A stretch of 64,000 nt of DNA from Mycobacterium sp. 155 (GCF_000373905.1 NZ_KB892705.1:1178001-1242000); one strand, 5' to 3'. Positions 41,037 to 54,542 are shown, counted from the first letter of the stretch. Numbers and translations are program-made. The notes: generated by a model not told the origin, from the sequence alone.

Positions 41037-42343
41037 GTGCACAGCGGTGAGTTGGAGAGTTTGCGGGCACGCACACTCGACGAGTCTCTGCTGGTCGATC
41101 TCGAGGAGCCGGACCGTCCGATCATCGACTTCCTGCGAGCCACACCCGGCCGGATAGCGGCGGTGGCCGTCCTTCTCGTGGCGGTGGTGCTGGCCGTGGG
41201 CGTCGCGGCGTCGACCACGGTCTCCAGCAGGCAACGGGAGCTGGGGACCCTCGGCTCGCACACCGAACCGCTCTCCGATGCGGCGCAGCGGATCTACAGC
41301 GCTCTGTCGTCGGCCAACACGACGGCGGCCACCGCGTTTCTGGCCGGCGGTGTTGAGCCCCACGAGATCCGTGACCGCTACGACGCCGCGATCGGACAGG
41401 CGTCCGCCGGTCTGGTGACCGCGTCGAACGGCGTATCGCCCAACGACACCGACTCGCTGACGTTGCTCACGGACCTGTCCAACCAGCTAGCGCTGTATAC
41501 CGGGATGATGGCGACCGCCCGCTCGAGCAACCGCGCCGGCCTCCCGATCGGCGTCGCGTATCTCAGTGAATCGTCCACGCTGTTGCAACAGTCGATCCTG
41601 CCCGAAGCCGAGCACTTGTACCGGACGCAAACCGACGCTGTCACGGCGTCGCAGCGTTCGGCTGCGCCCCCGTATGCAGCGATCGTGGGGGCCGCGTTCG
41701 CCCTGGGTTTGCTGGTGCTCGCGCAGGTTTTCCTGGCCAGCCACAGTCATCGTCGGCTTAACCCGGGACTGGTGTTGGCGTCGGTGTTGATGGCAGTGCT
41801 CACGGCGTGGCTGACGGTCGCCGGACTGGTGGCGGCACACGCCGCCAACGACGCCCGCACGAAGGGTGGGGAGCCGCTGGAAGTCGCGGTGACCGCTCGG
41901 ATCCTTGTTCAGCAGGCGCGTGCGGACGAAATTCTCGGCCTGCTCAAGCGCGGTTCCGACACGGGATCCGACGCCGGGTTCGATGAGCGGACCGCACAGG
42001 TTGGGCGGCTGCTCGACAGTCACCCGGTCGATGGAGCACGGGACGCCCTGCACGGCTGGACAAGTGCCCATGACCAGATCCGGAGCGCACTGGGAAGGGG
42101 CGATTACCAGGGTGCGGCGGCGATCGCGCGAGACAGCGGGCTCCAGCATTCCGCGGCCCAGTTCACCCTCTTGGATCAAGCATTGGGCGACGACATCGCA
42201 CGGCTGCGGGAACGGCAGCGTGACGGCATCACGCGTGCGTACATGGCGCTGAGTGCACTTCCGGCCGGTGCCGCGGGCATCAGTGTGCTGGCGGCGCTGG
42301 CGGTCGCTGCGGGTGTCGCACCAAGGCTCAGCGAGTACCACTG

Positions 42344-42344
<1 letters not shown>
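41037..42344 (+). CDS. glnX: Membrane protein GlnX (Rv0412c type)
   Basis: 435 aa. GAGGAG (41024-41029) precedes GTG 41037. TM1 near residue 40 (AVAVLLVAVVLAVGVAAS), a periplasmic helical sensor-like region, TM2-TM3 (AIVGAAFALGLLVLAQVFLA and LVLASVLMAVLTAWLTVAGL), a second helical region and a last TM (GISVLAALAVAAGV). In M. tuberculosis GlnX and GlnH form an amino-acid sensing module controlling PknG. Operon glnX-glnH-pknG with 1-bp overlap. Confidence 0.9.
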
Positions 42345-45281
<2,937 letters not shown>

Positions 45282-45329
45282 TGAGGTCGTCTCCGCTTTC
45301 TGCCGGCGTAGACGCAGCCTGATCGCCGC

Positions 45330-45347
45330 GCAACCGGATTCGGTTGC
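45330..45347. terminator. Convergent terminator between pknG and the M15-like gene
   Basis: Hairpin GCAACCG-GATT-CGGTTGC, 48 nt after the pknG stop and directly abutting the stop of the minus-strand gene. Short but perfect; it can serve both strands. Confidence 0.55.
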
Positions 45348-45980
45348 TTAGGAATTCATGGACCCGAGGTAGTAGGTTTCGTGCCCGGTCGGATAGCCGC
45401 CGCCGTCGGTGGCGATGTGTACATGGTCGAAATGGTTGGCGGTTTCATTGCCGTAATCGGCTGTCCAGCTCGGCGCACCGATTCCCGGATAGAAGCCCTG
45501 GCGCCAGATCACATGCAGCACGCCCCATCGTTCGGCGTTCGCCAGAGCGAGGCCCGCGATCTGATTGCCGAGTTGGATGCCTTTGGCGGAGTGGGGATTC
45601 GGGATCATCACATCGATCGCCAAACCGTTCGGATGCCACTTCAACGGGTCCTGTCGGTATCCGCCGATGGTGGTGATGTCGGGAAACATCATGCTGATGG
45701 CGCGGGCCACCCAGATGGTGTGGACTTGCAGGCCTTGCTCGGGTGCCGTCCCGGCGGAGAGCGGGAACTGGAAATCGTGAGCGGCGACAGGCGCACCGGC
45801 GGCTACGAGCGCTGCCTTGGGTGCAGCCGCGACGGACGGCGGGTTGGGCGGTGCCGCCGGCACCTCGACCGAACCCGGATGTTCGGTGCCCTGGGCGTAG
45901 AACATGGCGGCAGCGACGGTGACCGAGGTCGCGAGCACCAGCGCTCGGCCCCGGTAGCCGGCTAACAGTTTGCCGCTCAC
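45348..45980 (-). CDS. Secreted M15/ARB-07466-like protein
   Basis: 210 aa. N-terminal hydrophobic segment ALVLATSVTVAAAMFYAQG, Ala/Pro-rich linker, then a domain with GGYRQDPLKWHPNGLAIDVM and HFDHVHIATDGGG, i.e. the His/Asp pattern of zinc D-Ala-D-Ala carboxypeptidase/VanY-type folds. Likely acts on peptidoglycan outside the membrane, or is a non-catalytic relative. Monocistronic. Confidence 0.83.
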   Translation of the reverse strand: MSGKLLAGYRGRALVLATSVTVAAAMFYAQGTEHPGSVEVPAAPPNPPSVAAAPKAALVAAGAPVAAHDFQFPLSAGTAPEQGLQVHTIWVARAISMMFPDITTIGGYRQDPLKWHPNGLAIDVMIPNPHSAKGIQLGNQIAGLALANAERWGVLHVIWRQGFYPGIGAPSWTADYGNETANHFDHVHIATDGGGYPTGHETYYLGSMNS

Positions 45981-46136
45981 GGGAAGTCACTTTACTGAGG
46001 TGTCGGGCATCGCATTGCGCACTCGACAATTCAGACGGGTTCCGACCCGGCTGGTGTGTGACAACCCTCAAGACCGGGGTGGACAAACCCGATCCAGGGC
46101 AGTTCGAAATGACGCTTGTGCACATAGGCTCGTCGC

Positions 46137-47024
46137 ATGCTGCTGAGCACCATCATCCTTCCCGTCTATCCGTGGCGGGAGGCGCGTGTCATCTGGCAGC
46201 GAGCCGAGCGGCTCGGCTTCCAAGCCGCCTACACATACGATCATCTGTCGTGGCGCACATTTCGTGACCGTACATGGTTCGGAACCATACCTACGCTCGC
46301 CGCCGCGGCAACAGCGACCGAAGTCATCCGATTGGGAACCATGGTGACCAACCCAAACTTCCGGCACCCGGTCACCCTGGCGAAAGACCTCATTACGCTC
46401 GACGATCTGTCCGATGGTCGTATCACGCTCGGAATAGGCTCTGGTGGAACCGGGTTCGATGCCAGCGTACTGGGTGATGGGCCCTGGCCACCGCGGGAGC
46501 GAGCAGATCGCTTCGCTGAATTCCTCGCACTACTGAACACGCTGCTCCAGCAGGACGCGACAACCTCGCACGGTAACTACTACACAACCATCGAGGCGCG
46601 TAACATCCCGGGTTGCGTTCAGGCGCCGCGGATTCCGTTCTACGTCGCAGCGACGGGCAGGCGCGGTCTCGGTCTTGCCGCGCGGTACGGACAAGGCTGG
46701 GTCACCGACCTCGACACGACAGCCACCGGCGACGTTACGATCGAAGAAGGTTTGCGCGTCCTGCGGAGTCGACTGGACAAGCTCAGCACAGCATGCGATG
46801 CCGTGGGGCGGGACGTGACCGAACTCGACAAGGTGCTCGTCCATGGCTCGTCTCCGAAACTCAGTTCCGTTGCCGCCTTCGTGGACTGGGCGGGCCAGCA
46901 CAGCGCAATGGGCTTTACCGAAATCGTGCTGCATTGGCCGGTGCCGGACTCGGTATTCGCCGGTGACATGACGCTGTTCGAGAAGATCGCGACCGACGGT
47001 CGAACGCAAGTAGGTCTCCTGTAG
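46137..47024 (+). CDS. LLM-class F420-dependent oxidoreductase
   Basis: 295 aa luciferase-like (beta/alpha)8 barrel. MLLSTIILPVYPWREARVIW start, AYTYDHLSWRTFRD, RLGTMVTNPNFRHPVTLAKD and GRITLGIGSGGTGFDASVLG are family features; F420 rather than FMN use is typical for mycobacteria. Substrate unknown. Stand-alone, in a 245-nt spaced region. Confidence 0.9.
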   Translation: MLLSTIILPVYPWREARVIWQRAERLGFQAAYTYDHLSWRTFRDRTWFGTIPTLAAAATATEVIRLGTMVTNPNFRHPVTLAKDLITLDDLSDGRITLGIGSGGTGFDASVLGDGPWPPRERADRFAEFLALLNTLLQQDATTSHGNYYTTIEARNIPGCVQAPRIPFYVAATGRRGLGLAARYGQGWVTDLDTTATGDVTIEEGLRVLRSRLDKLSTACDAVGRDVTELDKVLVHGSSPKLSSVAAFVDWAGQHSAMGFTEIVLHWPVPDSVFAGDMTLFEKIATDGRTQVGLL

Positions 47025-47269
47025 TCGGCCGAGCAAAACGCTTGAGGGGCCTGGTCGTAGAGAACGCGCACCGCACCCATTCACTTTCGTGAGCGCCTTT
47101 TGGAATCAATAGTGATTCTTAGCGGATAGTTCTGCAATCTTTCGCTGTTCCTAATTGCACAATCTCGGCGGCATTAGAGTCACGGGTACAGGAGAGTGCG
47201 GTTCGACATCGCTTGGCCACGGGAGCGTTGCCGTAACTGGGAGCCAGGAAGAAATTTGAGGTGCACCGC

Positions 47270-48439
47270 ATGAAAACTGTTCCCCCACAGGCCTCCGTTG
47301 TCGTGATCGGTGGCGGTGTGATCGGTACCAGCATTGCCTGTCATCTGGCGGCTTCCGGCGTGGGTGATGTGGTTTTGGTCGAGCGGGGCGAGTTGGCCAG
47401 TGGGTCGACGTGCAGGGCAGCCGGGGGTGTGCGCGCAACGTTTAGCGATCCGGCAAATATCGCGATCGGGCTTCGGGGCCTGGAGGTCTACGCGCGGTTC
47501 GGTGAGTTGTACGGCCAGGACATCGACTTTCGTCGCGACGGGTACTTGTACCTATTGTCGGATCGGGAAAGCTTGGACAACTTCACCGAGCAGGTCGCAG
47601 TGCACAATCGACATGGGGTACCTAGTGTGATCGTCGATCCCGATGAGGCGAAACGGATTTCACCGCTGATCCGCTCCGACGACCTGGTGGGAGCGTGCTG
47701 GTCGCCGCGGGACGGCAAGGCAACTCCGGAGGCGGTGGTGATGGGGTATGCGACGGCCGCGCGCCAGCACGGTACGCGGATCGTGCGGCATTGCGAGGTT
47801 CTCGACATCACTCGGCGGGCGGACTCGATCACCGGGGTGGTCACCAGTGGGGGTGTCATCGCGACCAGAACCGTGGTGTGCGCCGCAGGGGCCTGGTCGG
47901 GTGTTATCGGCGACATGATCGGTGTTGAGATTCCGGTCACGCCAGTGCGTCGTCAGATCGCGTTCACCGAGCCGGTGGCCGAGCTGCCGGCCCGCTCACC
48001 GTCGTTGACCATCGATTTTCCCTCCAGTTTCTACTTTCATCCCGAGGGTGCCGGTTTGCTGTTGGGCTGGTCTGATCCGCGCCAGGAGCCCGGTTTCAAT
48101 CTGAAGTTCGAGCTCGACGACTGGTTGATGGGAGTCGGTCAGATCGCGGCGCGGTGCGCGCCGGCGGTGCTCGATTACGGCATCCGTACCGGATGGGCGG
48201 GGCTCTACGAGGTGACCCCGGACTGCAATCAGATCATCGACCGTCCAGGTGAGGTCGAGGGATTGCTGATCGCCACAGGCTATTCCGGGCATGGCTTCCT
48301 GATGGGACCGGCCACCGGCGAGATCGTCCGCGACCTCTACCACGGCAGGACGCCCCGCTACGACATCAGCAGATTCACCCTCGACCGCTTCGCCAACGCC
48401 GACGCTGTTACCAGCCCTGCGGAAACCAACATCGTCTAG
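47270..48439 (+). CDS. FAD-dependent amine/amino-acid oxidase (DAO family)
   Basis: 389 aa. GxGxxG motif VVVIGGGVIGTSIACHLA, FAD loop GELASGSTCRAAGGVRATF, C-terminal ATGYSGHGFLMGPATGEIV. Resembles sarcosine oxidase/glycine oxidase and DadA-like enzymes that deaminate secondary amines or amino acids. ATG 47270 has GAGG 8 nt upstream; the in-frame GTG 47261 is less likely. The 245-nt spacer upstream (47025-47269) is AT-richer and probably a promoter region. Confidence 0.9.
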   Translation: MKTVPPQASVVVIGGGVIGTSIACHLAASGVGDVVLVERGELASGSTCRAAGGVRATFSDPANIAIGLRGLEVYARFGELYGQDIDFRRDGYLYLLSDRESLDNFTEQVAVHNRHGVPSVIVDPDEAKRISPLIRSDDLVGACWSPRDGKATPEAVVMGYATAARQHGTRIVRHCEVLDITRRADSITGVVTSGGVIATRTVVCAAGAWSGVIGDMIGVEIPVTPVRRQIAFTEPVAELPARSPSLTIDFPSSFYFHPEGAGLLLGWSDPRQEPGFNLKFELDDWLMGVGQIAARCAPAVLDYGIRTGWAGLYEVTPDCNQIIDRPGEVEGLLIATGYSGHGFLMGPATGEIVRDLYHGRTPRYDISRFTLDRFANADAVTSPAETNIV

Positions 48440-48552
48440 ACACCGCCTACGCGAGCCGGTAGGACCAGCGTCGTCGCGGTGTACAGGAGACCGGCCGAAA
48501 CACAGGTACAAGTACTCTTCGGCGGTCCATCACGCATCGGCAGACTGTAGAC

Positions 48553-49872
48553 ATGCCTGACTCTGAGGTCGTGCCATCGGCGGCCGCCGTCGCGCGCGCC
48601 ACCAAACCGAACCGCGACCGCGCCGTCGACGTGGCCCGGCTGGGCGCCCTGCTCGTGGTCGTGTTCGGACACTGCGCCCTGCTCCTGGCCACCATCGATG
48701 CCGGTGGCGTGGAGATCGGCAACATTCTCGGAGCCCTGCCAGTGCTGGCACCCGCTACCTGGGTTCTGCAGGTCATGCCGCTGTTCTTCCTCGCGGGTGG
48801 GGCAGCCGGGGCCTACAGCTGGCATCCGAACGGCTCGTGGGGTGCGTGGCTGTTTACCCGCGCGCAGCGGCTGTGCCGGCCGGTGTTCTGGTACCTCGCG
48901 GTGTGGACGCTAGCCCTGATCGCGGTGCAGGTGACGATGGGAGCCGATTCCGCGCGAGCGCTCGGGCGGGAATGCGTTGCGCTGCTGTGGTTTTTGGGTG
49001 TCTACCTGATGGCGCTGGCGTTTGTGCCCGTGCTGACACGGCTGCCGAGCCGCGCAGCTGCCACCGCTGTGGTGATTGCGCTGATGGTTGCTGCGGCCGC
49101 GATGGACGGGGTGCGGTTCGCTGTCGGCGATCCGGCGGCCGGCACCGCCAATCTCCTCATCGTCTGGCTGATCCCGATGGTCATCGGTGTTGTCTACGCG
49201 CGTGGCCTGACCAGTGTGCGGGCGGCCGTGGTCGCCGCGGCAGCGGCGTTCATCGTGCAGGTCCTGCTGGCGGTGTACGGCCCATACGACGTATCTCTGG
49301 TCGTCACGGGAAACGAGCGGGTGTCGAACGTGTCGCCCCCGACGTTGCTGCTCGCGCTGCACTGCACGTGGATGTCGTGTCTGTTCTTGGCGACGGCCGG
49401 AGCCATCAGGCGATGGGCGGCCCGCCCGCGGGTGTGGCGGGTTGTCGCGGTCGGCAACGGGGGAGCGATGACGCTCTATCTGTGGCACATCCCGGCCATC
49501 GCCGTCGCCGCATTCACCCTGCATGCGTTCGGTCTTGACGCCTTCGACCCGCACTCACCGGGTTTCTGGGGCAGGCTCGCGTTGCGGGCCGCGGTGTTCG
49601 CCGTCGTCATGGCGGTGGTGTTCCGGCTGCTGTCGCCACTGGAGCACCGGCCCTTGCCGTGGTGGGATGCGCGGGTGCATCCCACTGGTATCCGCTCGAT
49701 CGCCACGGGCGTGCTGGTCTGGCTGGCCGGCGCCGAAATGGTGGTGATGGCCAACAATGGGCTCAGCGGGGTTGTCGGTTGGACGGCATTGGGCGGTTTC
49801 CTGGTTGCGGTGTTGGCCGCCAGGGTATGCGCGGGCCCGGCCGCCGTTGCCAAAGACGTTAACGCTCACTGA
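48553..49872 (+). CDS. Membrane acyltransferase (acyltransferase 3 family)
   Basis: 439 aa with about 10 hydrophobic helices. RDRAVDVARLGALLVVVFGHC holds the family's N-terminal Arg/His pattern, and YLWHIPAIAVAA near the end is typical of OafA/acyltransferase-3 proteins, which O-acylate surface glycans or lipids. Start ATG 48553. The next gene, a K+ channel, begins 12 nt after the stop. Confidence 0.87.
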   Translation: MPDSEVVPSAAAVARATKPNRDRAVDVARLGALLVVVFGHCALLLATIDAGGVEIGNILGALPVLAPATWVLQVMPLFFLAGGAAGAYSWHPNGSWGAWLFTRAQRLCRPVFWYLAVWTLALIAVQVTMGADSARALGRECVALLWFLGVYLMALAFVPVLTRLPSRAAATAVVIALMVAAAAMDGVRFAVGDPAAGTANLLIVWLIPMVIGVVYARGLTSVRAAVVAAAAAFIVQVLLAVYGPYDVSLVVTGNERVSNVSPPTLLLALHCTWMSCLFLATAGAIRRWAARPRVWRVVAVGNGGAMTLYLWHIPAIAVAAFTLHAFGLDAFDPHSPGFWGRLALRAAVFAVVMAVVFRLLSPLEHRPLPWWDARVHPTGIRSIATGVLVWLAGAEMVVMANNGLSGVVGWTALGGFLVAVLAARVCAGPAAVAKDVNAH

Positions 49873-49883
49873 CGACCACAACA

Positions 49884-50699
49884 ATGCGGATGCCTCTCTG
49901 GACCGGCTCAGGGCCATCCCGCACACTCTCCGGTGTGACTGCACATGCACCGCTGGACCGTTGGGAACAGCGCGGCGAATGGCCGCTCGCGGTGGTCGCC
50001 CTGGCGTTCCTGATCGGGTATTCGGTCGAGGTTCTCGAACAGCCGCACGGTGTCGCCGCGCAGGTGGTGCACCTGCTGACGGCACTGTGTTGGGGTGCGT
50101 TCGCCGTCGACTATGCCGTCCGATTGTGGCTGGCTCCGCACCGATGGACATGGTTCTACCGGCACCTGCTCGACCTCGCGATCGTGGTGCTCCCGCTCAT
50201 TCGGCCGCTGCGCCTGGTGCGTCTGGTGCTCCTGATCGCCGTGTTGCAAAAGGCAGTCGGCAATGCCATCCGCGGACGAGTCGTGCTGTACACGGTCGCA
50301 GGCGCGGTGCTGCTGGTGTATGTCGCATCGCTGGCAGTCCTGCAGGCCGAGCGAAACAACCCAAGCGCAAGCATCAACAGCTTCGGCCGCGCATTGTGGT
50401 GGTCTATCACGACCATCACTACCGTCGGCTACGGCGACGAGTATCCCGTCACCATGACGGGGCGTGTCATCGCCGCGTTGCTGATGGTCGGCGGCATCAG
50501 CCTGGTCGGATCCATCACCGCCACGATCGCATCCTGGATCGTGCAGCGCGTCGCCGAGGAGGACACCACGGGCCAGGCGATCACCGCAGCGCACATCGAG
50601 GATCTCCGCGCGGAAATCCTGGCATTGCGTGCCGAACTGGGGCATCTGAACGGACGCACCGACAGCGGACTCGTCGGTTGTGACACCCGCGATGACTGA
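49884..50699 (+). CDS. Voltage-gated-type potassium channel
   Basis: 271 aa, six-TM layout: S1-S3, an S4-like arginine helix (RPLRLVRLVLLIAVLQKAV), S5 and pore with selectivity filter TVGYGD (180-185), then S6 and a C-terminal coiled coil (EDLRAEILALRAELGHLNG). Only three spaced arginines in S4, so voltage gating may be weak. GTG 49935 is an alternative start that removes 17 unusual residues. Confidence 0.9.
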   Translation: MRMPLWTGSGPSRTLSGVTAHAPLDRWEQRGEWPLAVVALAFLIGYSVEVLEQPHGVAAQVVHLLTALCWGAFAVDYAVRLWLAPHRWTWFYRHLLDLAIVVLPLIRPLRLVRLVLLIAVLQKAVGNAIRGRVVLYTVAGAVLLVYVASLAVLQAERNNPSASINSFGRALWWSITTITTVGYGDEYPVTMTGRVIAALLMVGGISLVGSITATIASWIVQRVAEEDTTGQAITAAHIEDLRAEILALRAELGHLNGRTDSGLVGCDTRDD

Positions 50700-50707
50700 T
50701 GCGGCGC

Positions 50708-52996
50708 TCAGTCCTCCTTGCGGATCAGCCGACCCAAGGCTTCGCGGTCGGGAGCGAGCAGTTCGGCTATGCGTGGCTTGTTCACATCGGCGACGATGAT
50801 CTCGCCGACCTCCTGGTACACATCGCTGAAGATGCCGTGCGCTTTCATTTTCTCGGTCTGATAGATGTTGTCCTCGGTGGGCGTCACGTAGTAGACGATC
50901 TCGGGCTTGAACCGGTGGATCAGCCACAGGTGGATCAGATCCATCAGGCGCTTCTTCCGCAGCTTCTCGGCGTAGGTGTTCTGATCGCGCACCGTGAGGA
51001 TGTTGCGCCCGTGCCGGTCCTTGATCGGGTCCACCACCACATCGGCGAGCTTCCGGTCGCTGTCGCCGTAGATGCCGAGCTCCAGGACGTCGGAGCCCGC
51101 CCGCCGTGGCCGTAGCTGCACGGTGAGTTTCTCGCCGAGTTGGTAGTGGTCGCTCCACAACTTCAGCCAGTCTTCGAGCAGCTTCTTGGGCACCTCGGTC
51201 TGTACCAGGTGCTGATGCTGCGTAGACCCCTTGCCCATGGCCTTGGTGGTGGCCGTACGCCCAGACGAGGCTGCCAGCGCAGCATCGCTGCGAGGGCCGC
51301 CGACGAGGGTCTGCGGTGTGCGATAAGGAGATTCGACGAGACGCATCTTGCGCTGCAACCGGGCCAGCGCCAGCATGCCGTCCTGCCGAAGTGCGGTGGC
51401 GAACTCCTCGGCGGCCACACCGTCGATCTGGTGCCCGCCGTAGGTCATAAAGTTGAAGACGAAGCCCATCTTGCCGAGTTCCTCAGGGAACCGGCGCATC
51501 TCGTCGTCGGTCATGCCTGTGGTGTCCCAGTTGAACGACGGGGACAGGTTGTAGGCCAGCATCTTGTCGGGGTACACCGCGTGGACGGCTGTGGCGAATT
51601 CGCGGGCGTCGTCGAGGTCGGCGGTTTTGGTCTCCATCCACAGGATGTCGGCGAACGGCGCGGCAGCCAGTGACTTGGCGATGGCATACGGGATGCCGCC
51701 GCGGATCTGGTAGTAACCCTCCGGCGTCTTGACCCGCTCGGGGTCCCAGCCCACGTCGACGCCCAACTCCTTGGCCTTCTCGCGAGCGGCGTACAGCGAC
51801 GCATTCTTAGCGAACTTGCGCCAGTCCGCCGCGGTCATGGCGGACTGCTCGCCCTCCCGCGCACGGAACTCGAGCAACTCGGCGACCGCGTCCGCGTAGG
51901 TTTGCAGCCCGGCATCGTCCTGCCAGGCTTCGACAAACCGCGATTCCACGCCGTCGAACAGGGTGTCGACGGACTGATCGGGGCTTTGCTGCCACGATGC
52001 GGCTGCCCCGGCAACCAGGTCCATGATGCCGTGGTGCTCGAGCCATGCTTCGGCGGTGGCGTACTCGCCTTCGGGGAGGGCATAGAGCAGATGGCCTTTG
52101 AGCTCGGTGACACCGAGGGTGTAGAACCGTCGCATCATCGCCAGGAAACAGGACCTGTACGACGGGATCTTGAGGTTTGTGGCGCCCAACAGGAAGGGCT
52201 GATCACGTTCGTCGGCGCGGCTGTCAATCAGGTTCGCCGCCTCGGCGTCGGTGCGCGCGACGATGATGCCGGGCACCCGCATGATGTCGAGCTGGAACCG
52301 GGCGGTGTTGAGCCGCTTGATCTGCTCATCCGACGGGACCAGAACCTTGCCGCCTTGATGACCGCACTTCTTCGTGCCGGGCCGCTGATCCTCGATGTGG
52401 TACCCGGGCACGCCGGCCTCGACGAAACGGCGGATCAGGTTACGCACATGGGGATCACCACCGTGCCCGGTGTCAGCGTCGGCGATGATGAACGGTCGGT
52501 AGTCATAAGCGGGCGTTGTACTGCGCTGCTCGGGGGTCATCTTCAGCCGCAGATACTGTTGGTTGCGGTCGGCCGTGAGCAGCGCCCGGACCAGCCCCGC
52601 TGCCTCGTCAGGCACCTGACTCAGCGGGTAGCTGGCCAGATCAGGTCCTGGATCTTCGCTGATGGACCCTTTGGCCGACGTAGCCCACCCGCCCAGATAG
52701 ATACCGCCGATACCCATCCGCTTCATCACCACCGCCTGGCCCGGTGAGTACGGCCCGAACGTGGTGATGCTCTTTTTCTGGGCGAACAACTCTCGCAGAT
52801 GCGGATAGAACGCGGCCGCAGCCTCGCGTGCCACCGGATAGTCGGACGGTATCGTGCCGCGCTGCTCAGCCACTTGGCGGGCCGAGTACAGCCGGATGAT
52901 GCCGTCGAAGCGCGGACTGTCGAAATACGCTTGCGTCGCGGCCACATCCTGGTCGAACGGGATGCAGGTGGACGCGTTGGTTTCGATCGTGGACAT
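50708..52996 (-). CDS. aceA: Isocitrate lyase, long form (AceA/ICL2)
   Basis: 762 aa. Glyoxylate-shunt enzyme cleaving isocitrate to glyoxylate and succinate. The active-site loop is KKCGHQGGK; other motifs are [20 protein letters not shown], shown in part, and [13 protein letters not shown]. The extra C-terminal domain ([21 protein letters not shown] onward, about 600-762, partly quoted) is the ICL2 type, as in intact aceA of many mycobacteria (split in M. tuberculosis H37Rv Rv1915/Rv1916). I chose ATG 52996 with GAGGAG 9 nt upstream; 54 earlier in-frame codons are non-coding. Confidence 0.95.
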   Translation of the reverse strand: MSTIETNASTCIPFDQDVAATQAYFDSPRFDGIIRLYSARQVAEQRGTIPSDYPVAREAAAAFYPHLRELFAQKKSITTFGPYSPGQAVVMKRMGIGGIYLGGWATSAKGSISEDPGPDLASYPLSQVPDEAAGLVRALLTADRNQQYLRLKMTPEQRSTTPAYDYRPFIIADADTGHGGDPHVRNLIRRFVEAGVPGYHIEDQRPGTKKCGHQGGKVLVPSDEQIKRLNTARFQLDIMRVPGIIVARTDAEAANLIDSRADERDQPFLLGATNLKIPSYRSCFLAMMRRFYTLGVTELKGHLLYALPEGEYATAEAWLEHHGIMDLVAGAAASWQQSPDQSVDTLFDGVESRFVEAWQDDAGLQTYADAVAELLEFRAREGEQSAMTAADWRKFAKNASLYAAREKAKELGVDVGWDPERVKTPEGYYQIRGGIPYAIAKSLAAAPFADILWMETKTADLDDAREFATAVHAVYPDKMLAYNLSPSFNWDTTGMTDDEMRRFPEELGKMGFVFNFMTYGGHQIDGVAAEEFATALRQDGMLALARLQRKMRLVESPYRTPQTLVGGPRSDAALAASSGRTATTKAMGKGSTQHQHLVQTEVPKKLLEDWLKLWSDHYQLGEKLTVQLRPRRAGSDVLELGIYGDSDRKLADVVVDPIKDRHGRNILTVRDQNTYAEKLRKKRLMDLIHLWLIHRFKPEIVYYVTPTEDNIYQTEKMKAHGIFSDVYQEVGEIIVADVNKPRIAELLAPDREALGRLIRKED

Positions 52997-53393
52997 GAGT
53001 CTCTGCTCCTCGTCGAACTCGGGTCTGTCATCCATCATTGCGGGTGACGAGCGGCAGCGAAACCCGGTTTGCCGTCTCTGCCACATGCGAAATCGGCGAA
53101 ATTCACCAGCATGATGTCCGCGAACCCGGCCCTGCGCAGCCCCGGCCGCATTCCACACGTCCTCGCCGCCGCCAAGGTTGTCCTGATGGATGAATTCTTT
53201 GTGATCACCGGCTTAACGATGCCCCGAAACGAGGTTTGCAAACATGATCAACGGTGCTGGTAACACCCGGTTCGGCGGCGCCGATAGAAGCAACAAATTA
53301 GGAATTTGGGCATTTTCGATGAGATGCCGTCGGGAGCGAAGCAAAATATGCTCTTGCGCGGCGCCGTACGACGATAGGAATTGGGGTCTGCGG
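52997..53393. other. Divergent intergenic region upstream of aceA
   Basis: 397 nt between aceA (minus) and the DUF7159-type gene (plus). Contains the GTTTGCAAAC palindrome listed separately and an AT-richer tract around 53290-53345. No convincing ORF or RNA gene; open frames running through it are extensions of neighbours without ribosome sites. Confidence 0.55.
53234..53243. promoter_or_regulatory. RamB-like site upstream of aceA
   Basis: GTTTGCAAAC is a perfect palindrome 238-247 nt upstream of the aceA start. The core TTTGCAAA equals the core of the RamB consensus (AAAGTTTGCAAA) reported in front of isocitrate lyase genes in corynebacteria and M. tuberculosis. Confidence 0.5.
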
Positions 53394-54536
53394 GTGAAGA
53401 CGGTACTCGGACTGGCGCTGACGTCCACGGACGTCAGCTGGGTCCTACTCGCCGGCTGTGAGGCAACCGACCACGCCGTCCTCGATGACGACGCGTTCCC
53501 GGTCGACGATGGTGACGAGCTGGTCGGACGTGCCGTCTCAGCGGCCCGCGGCGCCCAGGCGATCGCGGCATCCAGCGGTCACGAGGTGCGCTCGGTCGGT
53601 GTCACCGGCGAGGACGACATCGTCGCGAAGGCCGACAAGCTGATCGCATCGCTGAAGTCCATGGGATTCCACGATGTCCGCATCGTCCCGTCAGCGCTCG
53701 TCCGTGCCGAATCCTCCGCTGCACACGACGCCGCACACGCCGTCGTGACGGACACCGTGCCGCCAGGGATGCCAGCGGCGGTCAAGCTATGCGCGCGCGG
53801 CCGCATCGAGAAGTGGTGGGTCGGCGGCGCCAGCACCGCAGCCGTCTTCATCGGAGTTATCGTCGCAAGTGTCCTGTTCATGGTGGGCGACACCGAGCGC
53901 GTGACCGCACCGGCCCCCCTGACCGCGGCCGGTTCTCCGGAGATCGTGACGGCGGCGATTCCGCGCCTGACACCGCCGACGGTCGCCGTGCACGCCCGGG
54001 ATGTCCAGCCCGCCAAGCAAGTGGCCACACTCGCCAGCCGCCGCGAGATCGAGAGACCGGTCACACCGTGGACTGCGTCCGCCGAGGTGCCCGAGAAACC
54101 GGTGTCCGCGGCTGCCAAACCGGTGGACGTGCTGCGCCGCGAAGTGATTCCGGAGGTTCCTGCCGCTGAGTCGCCGAGCCAGGCCATGCCACCTGCGGCA
54201 GAGCAGGTCATGCCGCCCGCGGCAGAGCAGGTCATGCCGCCCGCGGCAGAGCAGGTCATGCCGCCCGCGGCAGAGCAGGCCATGCCGCCCGCGGCAGAGA
54301 CAGCCGCAGGGGCGACCACCCACGCGGCCCAGAATCTGTCTGAGCCGGCTCTGCCGGGTCCGGCCGATGCAGTGACGCCGGCCTCGAGCGCCCTCGAGAC
54401 CTCGCCCACACCGACTGTCTCGCAGGCTTCACCGGCGGCAGCCACCGTCGCTTCCGCAACTCCGGCTCAGGCGCCCGCTGCACAAGAGCCGAGCGTGCCC
54501 GCAAACCCGTTCGATCTTTTCGCTGCCCTGCCGTAG
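53394..54536 (+). CDS. DUF7159-type mycobacterial protein with Pro/Ala-rich repeat tail
   Basis: 380 aa. From GTG 53394 the N-terminal domain KTVLGLALTSTDVSWVLLAG resembles the actin-fold-like N-termini of DUF7159-type mycobacterial proteins. A TM helix follows (STAAVFIGVIVASVLFMVG, about 146-164), then a long Pro/Ala/Val-rich external part with five MPPAAEQV repeats and a C-terminal NPFDLFAALP. Function unknown; paralogues are common in mycobacteria. The open frame extends upstream to 53244 but lacks a ribosome site. Confidence 0.78.
   Translation: MKTVLGLALTSTDVSWVLLAGCEATDHAVLDDDAFPVDDGDELVGRAVSAARGAQAIAASSGHEVRSVGVTGEDDIVAKADKLIASLKSMGFHDVRIVPSALVRAESSAAHDAAHAVVTDTVPPGMPAAVKLCARGRIEKWWVGGASTAAVFIGVIVASVLFMVGDTERVTAPAPLTAAGSPEIVTAAIPRLTPPTVAVHARDVQPAKQVATLASRREIERPVTPWTASAEVPEKPVSAAAKPVDVLRREVIPEVPAAESPSQAMPPAAEQVMPPAAEQVMPPAAEQVMPPAAEQAMPPAAETAAGATTHAAQNLSEPALPGPADAVTPASSALETSPTPTVSQASPAAATVASATPAQAPAAQEPSVPANPFDLFAALP
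54186..54299 (+). repeat. 24-bp tandem repeat in the DUF7159-type gene
   Basis: Four complete units (54186, 54210, 54234, 54258) and a partial fifth (54282-54299), each encoding MPPAAEQV or a close variant. First unit differs at two third positions, the fourth has GCC for GTC. In frame, so copy-number changes alter only the length of the external domain. Confidence 0.95.
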
Positions 54537-54542
54537 CGGCCG

